6,895 nucleotides of DNA from Chitinophagaceae bacterium (GTDB lineage: Bacteria > Bacteroidota > Bacteroidia > Chitinophagales > Chitinophagaceae). Of the stretch, positions 6,430 through 6,895 are shown piece by piece (within the stretch, counting starts at the first letter, position 1; every line of letters starts with the position of its first letter). The notes under the pieces are model-generated. The model saw only the letters and a list, made by a program, of their open reading frames with translations, made no database searches and had not been told where the DNA came from. The position numbers and the translations under genes are program-made. Location: positions 1 through 6,895 of the forward strand of contig CANHLV010000097.1 in NCBI GenBank assembly GCA_947461495.1, given 5' to 3'.

Positions 6430-6461
6430 TTTCCGGCATCGTTACCATAGCTATACTTTTG
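6430..6461 (+). promoter_or_regulatory. Candidate distal promoter for the lyase gene
   Basis: TTTC (6430-6433), one mismatch from the -33 TTTG, is followed after 20 nt by TACTTTTG (6454-6461), a perfect match to the Bacteroidota -7 consensus TAnnTTTG. A transcript from here would have a leader of about 210 nt before the ATG at 6680. The spacer contains the operator-like site at 6435-6446. Confidence 0.35.
6435..6446. promoter_or_regulatory. Candidate LacI-type operator, site 1
   Basis: GGCATCGTTACC is an imperfect dyad around a central CG with GG/CC ends; on the other strand it reads GGTAACGATGCC. It shares the GGnAACGnT core with site 2 at 6587-6598. It lies between the -33-like and -7-like elements of the distal promoter candidate, where a bound repressor would block polymerase. 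It is weaker than site 2 as a palindrome. Confidence 0.25.
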
Positions 6462-6586
6462 TTTTTATTTATCTATTTAAACTCATTGATTGAAGATATC
6501 TAAAATATCTTAAAAATTATTGAATAAAATTTAAGTGCTAATGAAATGGAATTATTGATTAATGCGAATAATATTACATTGTTGTC

Positions 6587-6598
6587 GGAAACGTTTGT
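6587..6598. promoter_or_regulatory. Candidate LacI-type operator, site 2
   Basis: GGAAACGTTTGT contains the perfect 8-bp palindrome AAACGTTT (6589-6596) with a central CG. This is the core layout of many LacI/GalR-family operators, for example the PurR site core AAACGTTT. It overlaps the TTTG (6594-6597) of a second promoter-like pair: after 20 nt, TAAATTG (6618-6624) is a poor -7 match. It lies 81 bp upstream of the lyase start codon. The adjacent LacI-family gene makes it the best operator candidate in the window. Confidence 0.4.
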
Positions 6599-6679
6599 TT
6601 AAGCTTAGTGAAACATTTAAATTGAAATGATTGTCGCTTGTTAAACAATTCATCTTTACTAATAGTCTAATGCGGGTTG

Positions 6680-6895
6680 ATGAAAAAAATAATACTCATA
6701 TTTTTTCTAATTGCTGATTGTGTTTACGGTCAGCAGCATCCCATTTCTTTTGCTACCAAAAAAGAATTTTCTGAAGTTTCTCGCCAACTTAAATCCAATG
6801 AATTATTAAATACTTCTTTTGAAAATATAAAAAATGAAGTAGACCCTTATTTAAATTCAGAGATAGATGTTCCTTTTCCAAAAGATCCAGCAGGA
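6680..6895 (+). CDS. Secreted PL17-like alginate/oligouronide lyase, N-terminus only
   Basis: Only the first 72 codons are inside the window; the frame is open to the right edge. The N-terminus MKKIILIFFLIADCVYG followed by QQ is a signal peptide (basic start, hydrophobic core, likely signal peptidase I cleavage after Gly17). The Cys at residue 14 has Asp before it, so it is not a good lipobox. The mature start, HPISFATKKEFSEVSRQL (20-37), then SFENIKNEVDPYL (46-58) and IDVPFPKDPAG (62-72), resembles the opening of PL17-type oligoalginate lyases, which have an alpha/alpha toroid domain and then a heparinase II/III-like domain. They release unsaturated monouronate in the periplasm. The start is the ATG at 6680-6682; an ATG at 6670 is in another frame and soon stops. 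Divergence from a LacI-kduI-kduD operon supports a uronate-polysaccharide role. Related lyase families with the same fold (PL15, PL39 and others) cannot be excluded without the catalytic part. Confidence 0.7.
   Translation, partial: MKKIILIFFLIADCVYGQQHPISFATKKEFSEVSRQLKSNELLNTSFENIKNEVDPYLNSEIDVPFPKDPAG

Larger units (their letters stand above)
6375..6679. other. Divergent regulatory region between lacI-type gene and secreted lyase gene
   Basis: This 305-bp non-coding stretch must hold promoters for both directions. It contains a GC-rich island in otherwise AT-rich DNA (6419-6446) with two direct copies of CCGGCA (6421-6426 and 6433-6438), two LacI-operator-like sites, two promoter-like pairs on the plus strand, and a 7-bp inverted repeat (AAGATAT at 6493-6499 with ATATCTT at 6505-6511). 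The short palindrome TTGTTAAACAA (6638-6648) lies close to the lyase start. I see no small gene or RNA. Confidence 0.6.

Noticed and set aside
6680..6736. Lipoprotein signal for the lyase (Cys at residue 14)
   Set aside because: Asp precedes the Cys, which does not fit a lipobox; cleavage after Gly17 fits better.

Overview
This AT-rich window looks like a chromosomal fragment of a Bacteroidota bacterium, probably of the Chitinophagaceae or a close relative. The evidence is the gene families (DUF4199, a divergent class I dihydroorotase homologue next to glycosyltransferases, a PL17-like lyase with a secretory signal), the lack of clear Shine-Dalgarno sequences, promoter candidates of the Bacteroidota TTTG / TAnnTTTG type, and eroded intergenic repeats. 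The lineage call is inferred from memory of these families and was not searched.

Right half (about 3650-6895): a uronate or polysaccharide-lyase catabolic locus. A LacI-family repressor gene (5361-6374), kduI (4493-5311) and kduD (3721-4482) lie head to tail on the minus strand and end at a strong intrinsic terminator (3652-3697). Divergently, on the plus strand, a secreted lyase gene begins at 6680 and runs off the right edge. Its first 72 residues resemble the N-terminus of PL17 oligoalginate lyases. The 305-bp divergent intergenic region carries promoter-like elements and two candidate LacI-type operators. A simple model is that the lyase releases unsaturated uronate, KduI isomerises the 4-deoxy-5-keto-uronate, KduD interconverts the product with 2-keto-3-deoxygluconate, and the LacI protein switches both arms in response to a pathway intermediate.

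Left half (1-3485): a second minus-strand cluster, apparently one operon starting from a promoter at about 3483-3513. It holds a dihydroorotase-like protein that has lost most of its metal ligands, a four-helix DUF4199 membrane protein (2-nt gap), a membrane-anchored GT2 glycosyltransferase of the polyprenyl-phosphate type, and a GT4 glycosyltransferase. The GT4 frame is broken by an in-frame TAA at 47-49, although recognisable family sequence continues in the same frame to the window edge.

The two clusters are separated by 235-256 bp holding the terminator, two degenerate short-repeat tracts and the putative promoter of the left operon. I see no RNA genes, CRISPR arrays, insertion sequences or phage genes. 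Nothing here is clearly a new defence or mobile system. The points most worth checking are the interrupted GT4 gene, the metal-site-deficient dihydroorotase homologue and the divergent operator region.
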